DNA of 64,000 nucleotides from Parerythrobacter_A sp963799315. GTDB taxonomy: Bacteria > Pseudomonadota > Alphaproteobacteria > Sphingomonadales > Sphingomonadaceae. The stretch is taken from positions 372,001 through 436,000 of the forward strand of contig CAWCWP010000001.1 in assembly GCA_963799315.1 (NCBI GenBank), given 5' to 3'. Every line of letters starts with the position of its first letter. Position 1 is the stretch's first letter. A program made the translations under genes and the position numbers. This document shows, piece after piece, positions 1 through 8,423 of the stretch. A model generated the notes under the pieces. It worked only from the letters and a program-made list of their open reading frames with translations. It was not told the origin of the DNA and did not search any database.

Positions 1-640
1 TCTCGATATCATTTAGAGAGACGCTCTTCAGCGAGACGCCCAGGCTCTTCACATAAAGGTAGTGGAAAGCGCGCCAAGCGAAAGCCGTACCAAAGAGAAA
101 ACAAGCAAAGTTGAACCAGTTTGATGCGGCGAATGGCTCGAAGAACGAGCCGTCCAAAATTGCGCTTTGAGATTGTAGCAAGTACCACAGAGCGATCAGG
201 CCGATCACGATAAACAGGGAATCGAGAGCAGACCATTTTCGCGGAGCCCGTATTCTCTTGAAGCGAGAAAGCGGCAAGCTGTTGGCATCCGCTCCGTAAA
301 GCATCTGCTGCAAGATGCTCCGTTCAATTTCCTGCGTGCTGACCGTCTGCACCGCAGTGGTGGAATCAGGGACAAACGCGGCAAGTGAGATTTCTAATGT
401 TGGCTTCTGATAGCGTTTTAGAAAGGCTCGAATGATGCTGCTTTTGCCACTTCCATATGGGCCGGTCAGCGCGATATTTGAGACTCTGGGGTTGGTGGTG
501 GCGTAGAGCAGAGCTGCCGTATACGTGCCGTCTTTGTCAGCTTGGTCGGTTGGCGCGAGGTCTACGAACTTCTGACGTTTTTCATCAGACTGCTTGAGCT
601 CGGACTTTTCAGGATTGGAGTTGAAGAGACGTCCTAACAA
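1..640 (-). CDS. YobI-like membrane P-loop NTPase, N-terminal part (runs off the window)
   Basis: The reading frame is open from 640 to base 1, so only about 213 N-terminal residues are present. Around residue 60 it carries an N-I-A-L-T-G-P-Y-G-S-G-K-S-S Walker A motif (revcomp of about 425-480). Two hydrophobic segments follow, one near W-S-A-L-D-S-L-F-I-V-I-G-L-I and one near N-W-F-N-F-A-C-F-L-F-G. A P-loop followed by two membrane spans is the layout of YobI-type NTPases, large proteins of unknown role often found in variable regions. A TTG at 640 lies eight bases after AGGAGG (649-654 on the plus strand); a GTG at 646 is in frame but only two bases from it, so TTG is preferred. The family call is from memory of the P-loop context and its function is unknown. 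Confidence 0.7.
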   Translation of the reverse strand, partial: MLGRLFNSNPEKSELKQSDEKRQKFVDLAPTDQADKDGTYTAALLYATTNPRVSNIALTGPYGSGKSSIIRAFLKRYQKPTLEISLAAFVPDSTTAVQTVSTQEIERSILQQMLYGADANSLPLSRFKRIRAPRKWSALDSLFIVIGLIALWYLLQSQSAILDGSFFEPFAASNWFNFACFLFGTAFAWRAFHYLYVKSLGVSLKSVSLNDIE

Positions 641-939
641 CGGCACAACCTCCTCAGTTTTCTTGCGACGTGATGTCGTCCGAGAAGGTTTTGCCTAGTC
701 TCGCTACTTTCGCATAGCTCAGTTCAATTGATTTCATCTAATGAATGTAGCACTGATGAGCTTAGAGAGCCCACTGTTTTTGCTGAGTTTACCCCCAATA
801 AGAATCGGCCGGAGGGGATGCAACGGGCAACGCGCAGCGGGCTCCCCTTGCCGAGCCACCGGGTTCACCTGCGCCAGCGAGACAAGCAGTGCGTGCGCAT
901 GCACGCACACAGCTTGCGATCAACAGAGCCTAAACAAAT

Positions 940-1118
940 GACCGCTTTCGGGCACTGGCCGTAACAAACTGAATGTCCGAAATTGGGGCGCAATGCTGTC
1001 GTGCCAGCCAGCTCGCCTGAATGTCTGCTTTTGCCAATTAGCAGGCTAAATGCAGACAGGCAGCTTCCCACCCCAATTGCAGCCAATCGCACCGTCCAGG
1101 CGCAACCCGAAAGCGGTC
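940..1118. repeat. Imperfect 179-bp inverted repeat in a gene-free stretch (641-1147)
   Basis: The 507 bases between the NTPase start and the recombinase stop hold no credible gene, only short overlapping frames of poor composition. Within it, gaccgctttcggg (940-952) is mirrored by cccgaaagcggtc (1106-1118). Inside these, aattgggg (981-988) is mirrored by ccccaatt (1071-1078), with arm spacers of 28 and 27 bases. A further pair, tgtctgc (1022-1028) and gcagaca (1052-1058), sits near the centre. The left arm recurs at 6092-6143. This may be a mobile-element remnant or a structured site used by the neighbouring recombinase; its function is unknown. Confidence 0.6.
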
Positions 1119-1147
1119 GACCAGGTGAGGTCGACCGCCCGAAGGTG

Positions 1148-1780
1148 TCAGATTTCCGTGCGCTCCGCCAGTAGTAGTGCGTCTTCGACATCGACCCCAA
1201 GATAGCGAACGGTGTTTTCGATCTTGGTGTGACCTAGAAGTATCTGAATTGCGCGGATGTTGCCCGTAGCGCGGTAGATCATCGCGGCCTTCGTCCGTCG
1301 AAGCGAGTGCGTCCCGTACTCAGATTTCCGTAGGCCAATCGCGGTAACCCACTCATCCACCAAGCGCGCATACTGGCGCGTGCTCATGTGTCCGGCGTGG
1401 TCGATCCTGCTCGGAAAGAGGTACTCGCTGGTCGAGCCGCCCCGACGTTCTAACCAGGAAAGCAGGGTTGAACGGAAATCGGCTGTGAGCTCGAACTGAA
1501 CTGGTCGATTGGTCTTCTGCTGGACGACAATTGCCCTAGTGCGGATGTCGGTCCCAGCTACGACGTCGCCGATCTTGATCTTGACCAAGTCGCATCCGCG
1601 CAACTTGCTATCGATTGCTAGGTCGAATAGCGCCTTATCCCGTAGCCGACCTTCACGATCCAGATGGAAGCGGATTGCCCAAATCTGTTTTTGTGTCAGT
1701 GGTCGCTTTGTGCCGACGGTCTTGCCAGCATTCCACGCTGCACGCGCCTGTATGGCAGGATCAAATCTCGAATAGCCCAT
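1148..1780 (-). CDS. Compact tyrosine recombinase/integrase
   Basis: This is a 210-residue protein covering essentially only the catalytic domain of the phage integrase/XerC family, about the size of FimB/FimE invertases. Visible catalytic signatures are the first Arg in S-K-L-R-G-C-D-L-V, then T-H-S-L-R-R-T-K-A (His and second Arg), L-L-G-H-T-K-I-E-N, and the nucleophile Tyr in N-T-V-R-Y-L-G. The N-terminal F-D-P-A-I-Q-A-R...A-W-N-A-G-K segment is typical of a recombinase group common on alphaproteobacterial plasmids and islands. It lies divergent from the nuclease gene at 2067 and directly beside the inverted-repeat region 940-1118. Its substrate site is unknown; inversion or excision of local DNA is possible. 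Confidence 0.88.
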   Translation of the reverse strand: MGYSRFDPAIQARAAWNAGKTVGTKRPLTQKQIWAIRFHLDREGRLRDKALFDLAIDSKLRGCDLVKIKIGDVVAGTDIRTRAIVVQQKTNRPVQFELTADFRSTLLSWLERRGGSTSEYLFPSRIDHAGHMSTRQYARLVDEWVTAIGLRKSEYGTHSLRRTKAAMIYRATGNIRAIQILLGHTKIENTVRYLGVDVEDALLLAERTEI

Positions 1781-2066
1781 TTTCGTTCTCCTCGGCCATG
1801 ATTGGCCACAAAGAGAACGGTCGCAGCTTGGCGCGTGGTGGGCCGATAGCGGACTGGCAGGTATTGCTCGAAGAGGGCAGTTAGCAGCCTCTCAGCAACG
1901 CGCGAATGTTTGTCATACATCGCTTGGCCCTCAACCGAAGCGCTTGAAGTGTTAGCGCAGCGTGACAGTAGCAAGTATGTTTTCACCAGCCCGAGCGCCA
2001 TTTATAAAACGAGCGACGACGCCTCATACATAATCTAAAAGCTGTATAAATTTGGAGGGAGTGACA

Positions 2067-3077
2067 ATGTTAATCCTCGTTGAAAGTAAAAAAGAAAAGC
2101 GCGCAGCGCAAAAGGCACTTAAAGCATCGGTGACAGAGCACCTCAAACGAATTGGGATGCGCAACATCGGCTTCCCGAGCGGAAACGTTGACGAGATCAT
2201 GTATGCTAACGGCGACGAATCCTTGTGGGCAGCATTCTCAAACGCCTCGGAAGCAAAGGTGCCTCGGCGTTGGAACGCCTTTGGTGTCTACGACGGCAGT
2301 CGCCGCACGCAGATGATCACCGTAGAGATCAACATTCCAACCTCTTCAAACTCCGCGTCGGTCGCAGGCTTCTTCGCTTGCGATCCTGAAACGGGCGCCG
2401 TCTATCTGATGCACGACGGGAGCGTCGGAGGTGGGAAGAAAGGGGTAGGAAGGGGCGCTTTTATAAGCTGGTCCGACCGCGAGCTTGTGGATGTCGAGCG
2501 AACAGATCGCGGACCGCGATCGGGGATTGTCGTCGGTCGTATCGACGATCCCGACCTAGCCGGACGCATCTGGAAATTTGTCAGCAACGTGCGCGATTTC
2601 AAAGTCGCAGTAAAGCGTGGAGACCTCGACAATGAAGCCTCGCGCCGAAAGATCGCCGAGTGGGACGAATTCAGGGAAGAAGCATCTGGCCGTCGGAAGG
2701 GCCGTCGGCGCACGGATATTGATTACGTATTTTACCATGGCGACGTTGTGAAAGCCCTTCGCGATGAGCGGGAGGCGGAGATCCGTCACGGAGAGCAGGT
2801 CATCAACAGCCAGCTAATCGACCTCATGGTGAAGGTAAAAGGAACAATGACCGAGATTTATGAAGTGAAGACAGACTGCAGCCGACAGTCCCTTTACACT
2901 GCGATCGGGCAACTCATGACCCACTCCGTTGGCTCGGGTAGCGCTGTAGTTCGGACCTTAGTTGTGCCGGAAGGCGACCTGCCGGATGGGCTGGCGAGCT
3001 GTTTTGCGGACCTAGGAATTACATTGCGCCGCTTTCGTCTGACGGCTGCGCCAAACAAGAGGGTGGTGTTGGCCTAG
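2067..3077 (+). CDS. Protein with PD-(D/E)XK nuclease signature and an unrecognised N-terminal domain
   Basis: This 336-residue protein starts at ATG 2067, eight bases after GGAGG; the upstream in-frame TTG at 2052 is not needed. The C-terminal part reads I-D-L-M-V then, 14 residues on, Y-E-V-K-T, giving Asp252, Glu266 and Lys268. A Gln282 follows in A-I-G-Q-L, and an acidic helix (E-R-E-A-E-I-R-H-G-E) precedes. This spacing matches the PD-(D/E)XK nuclease fold. The N-terminal 200 residues include a G-S-V-G-G-G-K-K-G-V-G-R-G-A-F stretch that I do not recognise; it could be a DNA- or modification-sensing domain. The gene stands alone, divergent from a recombinase. A solitary restriction-type or defence endonuclease is the inference. 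Confidence 0.6.
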   Translation: MLILVESKKEKRAAQKALKASVTEHLKRIGMRNIGFPSGNVDEIMYANGDESLWAAFSNASEAKVPRRWNAFGVYDGSRRTQMITVEINIPTSSNSASVAGFFACDPETGAVYLMHDGSVGGGKKGVGRGAFISWSDRELVDVERTDRGPRSGIVVGRIDDPDLAGRIWKFVSNVRDFKVAVKRGDLDNEASRRKIAEWDEFREEASGRRKGRRRTDIDYVFYHGDVVKALRDEREAEIRHGEQVINSQLIDLMVKVKGTMTEIYEVKTDCSRQSLYTAIGQLMTHSVGSGSAVVRTLVVPEGDLPDGLASCFADLGITLRRFRLTAAPNKRVVLA

Positions 3078-3288
3078 TGCAGTTAGATGAACTGGGCCGA
3101 ATTCGCCGACATTCTGGTCTGTTAGATATGCCAGCCCTTATTTCGCAACATTGACTTTAACTGAGCCGTTTGCCGACAGTCCACTTTTTGCAACTGAGGA
3201 GCACTAAGGGGACGTTCGGCTTTTCCACACATGTCCGTAAGCGTCCTCTGCGGATATAATTTTACAGGCGCAGCAACAGGGCATGCAT

Positions 3289-5198
3289 CTATTCATCGGT
3301 TTCCGTAGTTGTCGTGCTTTGACCAGATTCAGGATCATCGTTGATTGGAGTGAGGTTTCGGGCGATCGAGCCCCGCAAGCGCTCGCGCGTCATAGGGCGC
3401 AGTTCCGCTAGCTTCGCATTGAGATGCTTTTCGACCTCCGCCACCCATGGACGTTCGGATTCCAAGCCAGGGCGCCTAAATTCGTGGCGTGAATGGAGCG
3501 TCTCTAGAGCCTGCATCTGTTCGCGGGGAGGCAGTTCGATGACGCGATCCGCAAAACGCTTCGGATCAAGTGCGGCGAGGACGGGCTCATCATAATAAGG
3601 AGCCGTTCGGACATTGTTCAGCACGAGATCGAGCAAAACTTCGTCCGGTTCTGTTCCGAGCCGTTCAAGCAGTTCGGCTGCGAGCGCCGGATAGGTCTGC
3701 GTCCGCGCCGCTCAGGACGCTTCGTTATAGGCTTTGAGGAGCTCTCTCCATTCCACGGTGTCCTGCTCGAGGACCCGATGTCCGAAATGGGCGTCGTCGC
3801 TGGTGATCAAGTCTTTCTTTGGGAGGGCTATTTTTCCCCGTTTCGCCAGAGAGGCAATATAAGCTTTCCCTTCGTCGACGACCGTTTGGATGGGCTTGTC
3901 GATGAGCCCAAGCCGCGCGAACCAAAGCTGCGCCCCCAAGAGGTGTAGAAGCTCGCCGCGATCGGTAATCGTGTTTTCCGCGAAACCTTTTTCCACGAGC
4001 TCGACGACTTCGTCCACCTCGTCGTCCTCGGCGAGAAACGTGTTGGTCGCGCGCTGCCAGAGCTGCTGTTCCTGTTTAGGGGCGTAGTGCGGGTTCGAGT
4101 CCAGCGCCGCGCGAATAGCATCGCCGTCGAAACTCCTCGAAAAAGACCTGCGATTAGTAGGGTCTTCGGCACGATAGTGTCGTCGAAATTGACCTGCGGA
4201 TAATGGCTGTTGACCTCGTCCGCGACGCCGCGCAGTTTCCCGGCTTGTCCTCTAAATAAGCGGCCGATGTGATTGTCGATCAAGCCTTGGATCGTATCCT
4301 CGTCCAGATCCCCAGCTCGCGCCTCTATCGAAAGAGCGGCAATCGCTTCCATGGCCCGTTCGATGACCTTTGGTTTAGCCCAGTGAGTTTCGGAGAAGTG
4401 AAGTGCGAACTTTTCGAAGTCCCACAGGGCGTGCTTGAGGAGGCGCAGATTGCCTTTGTTGCTTTGCGCGTGAATGGCGATAATCTTGTCGCGCCGGTCC
4501 AGCAAAAAGGCTTTCACTCGCACGTTTCCCACCAGCTCGAGAAAGTGATCATAGGCAGCCTGGGTATCGGCGGCGACCGTAAGCGTCTGGCCTATCAGCT
4601 TCTCCTTGATCTCGGCGTAGGCCTTTCCATTCTTCTTGCGAATGCGCTTCTCGTGGGCGATTAGAACCGCCTTAAGACCATCGTGCTCCACATAGCCGTT
4701 GATGAAGCCGAGCAGTTCGGCGATCGGGATGCGACAACGTTCGATATCATCAAAAATGAGTAGCCGGCCCTTCGGGTTATCCGAGCCGGAGAGAAAGTCG
4801 ACCTCCGACAAAGACGGATTGAGCGTGCCGTCGTCCTTGCCGTCGTTATTCAAGTCGACCTTGATAGTCGCCTTGAGCAGACCCCTGGCAACCGCCCCCG
4901 CTAACTTCATTCCTTTGGAAGATAGAACCGGGTGCAGTTGTCGATAGAATTCATCCTCAATCTGCGAAACCTTGGTCATCCCGTAGAGGCTTACGTATAG
5001 AGGCCGAAAATGCGTGCTCTCTTCTATGAACTGCTCAACAAGATACGTCTTCCCTGCACCCCATGGTCCGTCGATTAGGACCGCGTAATCCAGGGGATGA
5101 GCTGTATCTGTGTAGTAAGCCAGAAACTTTGCGATAGCGCCATTCACCACGGATGGGTCTTCGTTAATCGCCCCATCAAGATCCGCGATTTCTGTCAT
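3289..5198 (-). pseudogene. KAP-like P-loop NTPase, broken by a frameshift and an in-frame stop
   Basis: The first 350 or so residues are intact: Walker A D-G-P-W-G-A-G-K-T (G44-T51) and a Walker B-like R-L-L-I-F-D-D-I-E-R, as in KAP-type NTPases. The frame is lost at the A5 tract 4140-4144. Adding one base restores R-S-F-D-G-D-A-I-R-A-A-L-D and runs on through 3715. There a TGA (3712-3714) interrupts K-A-Y-N-E-A-S, and the same frame resumes as A-A-R-T-Q-T-Y-P-A-L down to 3289. Restored length is about 636 residues. It sits 85 bases downstream of the hypothetical gene 5284-5952 in the same direction. The frameshift may be a sequencing error; the stop is a separate lesion. Related NTPases occur in defence islands. 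Confidence 0.72.
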
Positions 5199-5283
5199 GC
5201 AGTTTCCGTCCTCTCCATCGTCATTCGATCCATTACGAGCGGCTCGTTAATATAGGAGGCGTGGATTGTGGCCCGCCAAAACT

Positions 5284-5952
5284 TCATTGCGGCGCTCCGT
5301 CAGCTTGCATTCTGTGAGCGGTTAAGCAGGCGAGGATCAACATTCCAGCGAGTTTAGTGGCTTCAAAAAAGCCATCCATAGCTTCGAAATATGTTTCATC
5401 AGGCCGGGGCGGATCGCGATCACCTATTAAAAAATGCACGGTCCGCGTTTCATCGTCAGTTCGAATGATCGAGGTGAACAAGTGCTTTGGCGAGAGGTGA
5501 ATGAGATCGGAGGTGGTTTCGTAGACGGAATTTATCCAAGGGTGCTTTTCGCCAAGGCGTTGGCGTAAGTAGAAATCGGCAAGCTTCTTTCCATCTCTGT
5601 CCTTGATTTGGTTAAAGCGTTTGCCCTCCATCAACTCGCCGCAAAACGCATCTATGTCATTTACCAAGCTTAGGCCATTGATCCTCATCGCGGTATCAAT
5701 CTGTAAGCGGACAATCGCTGCCGCGCAGGGGAAGTTCTTCGCTGCAATAAGTTCACGAAAACCGCTCGATTGAGCGAGGGTTCGCTTCATTGCTCCGAGG
5801 AGGAATAAGTCGGAACCATACATCGATTCATTCTGCCGAAGTAGCGCTGCACCTTTCTGAATTAGCTCTTGCTCCAGGGCTACTTGCTTGTCCAAGCGCT
5901 GAATGAAAGCATTCGGCTTGCTATCTTGTTTTTCAGGCTCCGCTCCAAGCAT
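5284..5952 (-). CDS. Hypothetical helical protein upstream of the NTPase
   Basis: I do not recognise this 222-residue protein. It opens with a charged, probably coiled-coil segment (residues 10-45). A helical core follows, including R-L-Q-I-D-T-A-M-R-I-N-G-L, a run of charged residues, and S-D-L-I-H-L-S-P-K-H-L-F, then a hydrophobic C-terminal helix. The order of a helix with conserved Arg, then Lys/Asp-rich turns and a Ser...His-Leu-Ser motif recalls DUF5677-like helical proteins, but that is weak. There is no signal peptide. It precedes the broken KAP-like NTPase by 85 bases on the same strand, so the two may form a two-gene unit. Confidence 0.65.
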   Translation of the reverse strand: MLGAEPEKQDSKPNAFIQRLDKQVALEQELIQKGAALLRQNESMYGSDLFLLGAMKRTLAQSSGFRELIAAKNFPCAAAIVRLQIDTAMRINGLSLVNDIDAFCGELMEGKRFNQIKDRDGKKLADFYLRQRLGEKHPWINSVYETTSDLIHLSPKHLFTSIIRTDDETRTVHFLIGDRDPPRPDETYFEAMDGFFEATKLAGMLILACLTAHRMQADGAPQ

Positions 5953-6091
5953 TTTGGCCTCGCAAGCCTTGCGATCAAATCGCGAAAAATCTTTCTAACC
6001 ATCTTGACGGAATAGATCGCCGCGCAACTGGTTGAAATAGCGCTTTTGCCTCAGGCCTTGTGTGGCCGGATCGAGAGGGTGCTTTCACCGT

Positions 6092-6143
6092 CCGCTTTCG
6101 GGCGGACTCTATAGTGATCACGATGACCGAGATTGGGGCGCAT
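6092..6143. repeat. Diverged copy of the repeat at 942-993
   Basis: ccgctttcgggc (6092-6103) and attggggcgca (6132-6142) are separated by exactly 28 bases, as in the pair at 942-953 and 982-992. The spacers themselves have diverged, keeping mainly atg.ccga just before the second box. The copy lies between the integrase stop and the hypothetical gene at 5952. The conserved boxes and spacing suggest a repeated element or protein-binding site inside the accessory region. Confidence 0.5.
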
Positions 6144-6154
6144 AACCGCCGTTC

Positions 6155-8152
6155 TCACTTGGGTCGGGAAGGTCGCGCTACGCGCTTTTCTTTTGGTAAG
6201 AGGTTGATCGTAGTTACGTCAGATAAGTGTTGTGTGACGTTGGGTATCTTTTCCACCATCGTTTGCATGCGCTGAAGGATGACAGGCTCCGAATAGGTTG
6301 AGGCACCTTCTCCCAATTCAGTCTGGCTATGTCCCAGCACGTCATTTCGTTCTTCAAGCGCCACGCCATCCTGTTTCAGCGCATCGGATACCGTATGTCT
6401 TGCGGAATGCATGGCCTGACCGCGCTTCAAATCTGGCACGAACGGCCGAATATACATCCACCAGATCTTGTAGAATACATCCCCGATTGCCCGCTTCGTG
6501 CCTTCCGCGGGATACATTTCCGGAAAAAGAAGAGTTTTACCAGCGAGGCGCATGGCTTCCACATATTTGATGAAGCCTAAACGAGGGAGCTCGCTGTGGA
6601 GGGGAACTTTTCTGACAGAATTTAATGATTTTACGCGACCCGTGTCGGTTGTCCGAATGTATATGTAATCGACGTCATTGCACAATACGTCGTCAAGCTT
6701 GAGCTTGCAGATTTCCTCCCGTCGCGCGCCAGTGTACCAGACCAGCAGAAGAACGAAGAACAGCGCATCGTGTATGATCTCGCTGCCCGCTTTCAATCGA
6801 TCGGTAAGCCCAGCGCAGCCCGTCCATGGCGGCAGGCTAAAAATGGCGATGCCTTGTTCGACCGTGTATTTTGCACGTGCCTTGCGGGCGGCCTCATCCT
6901 CTGCCGTAATGTGTTCTTTGACAGAAATAGGCTCGATGCTTGGAACGAGCGACCGAAGATGCGGGTGCAATCTAGCAAAGTTCTGCCAGTGTTTGTTGCT
7001 TGTATTGACACTGAAACCAATCTGATCCGGATCGAGCTCGCCTCACTCAACCCGGTCCAGCGCGCGTTCTTGGATCATTTCAAGTGTCGTTTCCGGATCT
7101 TTGTCTCTGGGCGATTTGCCGATCGTTACCGGGAGCAGATCAAACCAAGCATCCAGTGTTTCGACGTCTCTGGCAGTCACTTGCGCCAAGGGTGTTCCGT
7201 TTGGCAGTGACTTTTCCAGAAGCAACGCGACCCACCGCACATCGCGTAATGTCGAATCCTGGACAATTTCCTGCTTGCGCTTCCCACCGCTGCGTTTTTC
7301 AAGGCCTCCGAACAAGGTCTTGATGAAAACTTCCGCAAATTCTGTTGGGGTCATCGCCGCATAAGACTGTTGGTCTTCATCCAACGGCGCAGTAAGCTGG
7401 TCAGGCCTCATATTGACGGAAGGCGCCGCGGCTACAACACCGGTGGGTGGGTAAAAGGTTTCGCTGAATGACGTAGCCAGGGACGCCAGTTTGGCCAGAT
7501 CATCGAAATCCGAATTTTCCTTTACCCGCCGGGCAGCTTCTGCGCGCGCCCGCGCAATGATATCAACTGCCACCGGAATGCTGACCGCGTTGCCAGTAGC
7601 GCCAACCTGTTTGAGGCGATCCTGCGCGGCAAGTCTCAGCGACTCAGGTAGATTATCGTTGGCCCTGAGAAGTTCGCGAATGTTGCATTGCATATCATGA
7701 TCGAAACTGGAAAAATGTCTCTCCACGAAATTCCAGTAGCGAGGGACGCCAAGCCCTTGGTCGGCAATCGCTTCCCAAAGCTTCTGAAAGATGGCGAGAT
7801 CATCGTCACGGCTGGACACGCTGCTCCAAACCGGATGGGCCTTCCATCCGGCTTCCAGATGGATCAGTTCGTTGCGATAGCTGCGAACTTCTTCGACGAA
7901 AATCGTGCCGATTGTTTTTTCATCCAGCCCGAACTGGGCGACATTTTCTCTGAAGCTCATTCTCAATCTCTCACTATAAGCCGTCATCGCTGCGGCTCTG
8001 CCGCGTGCTATGTCCAGCTCCTTGGTGAAAAGGCTGAACTCTAAGCTTATGAGTCGAGATTCAGAAAATGCCAAACCGGCGAGCGAAAATTTTCGCCGCC
8101 ACCAGTAGACGGCACCGCGGCGTTTGATGCTTTGAATTGAGGTTCGAGCCAT
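6155..8152 (-). pseudogene. Large phage-type tyrosine integrase with one in-frame TGA
   Basis: Two consecutive frames (8152-7043 and 7042-6155) lie in the same register and are split only by TGA at 7043-7045, codon 370 of a 666-codon reading frame. The N-terminal half has the R-R-G-A-V-Y-W-W-R-R-K-F arm-binding style start of large integrases. After the stop come S-V-N-T-S-N-K-H-W-Q-N-F (core-binding) and the catalytic domain: G-A-R-R-E-E-I, H-S-A-R-H-T and D-V-L-G-H-S-Q then T-Y-S-E-P (nucleophile Tyr). I chose the start at ATG 8152 (M-A-R-T-S-I-Q-S-I) over the upstream ATG at 8230. The gene begins 130 bases from the 3' end of tRNA-Gln, the usual position for an island integrase. Read-through or a sequencing substitution is possible. 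Confidence 0.8.
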
Positions 8153-8244
8153 GAAGCAGACCCTTTTGGTCTGCTGCCGCGCCCTGCCTTGGGACAGCGT
8201 GTTGAGACAGTAACTGGGGACATCTGCCATTCGGCTTCCACTTT

Positions 8245-8272
8245 CCCACGCAAAACCGCAGTTTTGCGTGGG
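8245..8272. repeat. 12-bp perfect hairpin between integrase and tRNA-Gln
   Basis: cccacgcaaaac (8245-8256) and gttttgcgtggg (8261-8272) form a perfect 12-bp stem with a 4-base loop, flanked by ctttcc and ggaaag. It lies 12 bases beyond the encoded CCA of tRNA-Gln. It could terminate tRNA transcription, although no T-run follows on either strand, or be a protein-binding part of the attachment site. Confidence 0.6.
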
Positions 8273-8284
8273 TTGGAAAGTCGC

Positions 8285-8359
8285 TGGCTGGGGCGGCAGG
8301 GATCGAACCTGCGAATGCCGATACCAAAAACCGGTGCCTTACCACTTGGCCACGCCCCA
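8285..8359 (-). tRNA. tRNA-Gln (anticodon UUG)
   Basis: The reverse complement folds as a canonical tRNA. The acceptor stem is TGGGGCG/CGCCCCA with discriminator G and encoded CCA (8285-8287). The anticodon stem is CCGGT/ATCGG with loop TTTTGGT giving anticodon TTG, and the T arm is GCAGG/CCTGC with loop TTCGATC. The low-G+C accessory region starts directly beyond its 3' end, so this gene is the probable integration site. Confidence 0.96.
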
Positions 8360-8423
8360 GCAGCGGGTGCCGTCTATAACGGCTCGCGCGATGAAGGGAA
8401 GGGGGTGCTGGCGGGTTCGGCGG

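Noticed and set aside
728..1200. Several short ORFs (728-964, 741-941, 865-1200, 983-1174)
   Set aside because: They overlap each other on both strands within the inverted-repeat block and have poor composition.
1755..1785. Apparent partial copy of the tRNA-Gln 3' end as an att site
   Set aside because: Only short scattered matches inside the recombinase coding sequence; not convincing as an attachment repeat.
1696..2001. 101-residue minus-strand ORF upstream of the recombinase
   Set aside because: It overlaps the recombinase out of frame and its second half only shadows that gene; there is no recognisable domain or convincing ribosome-binding site.
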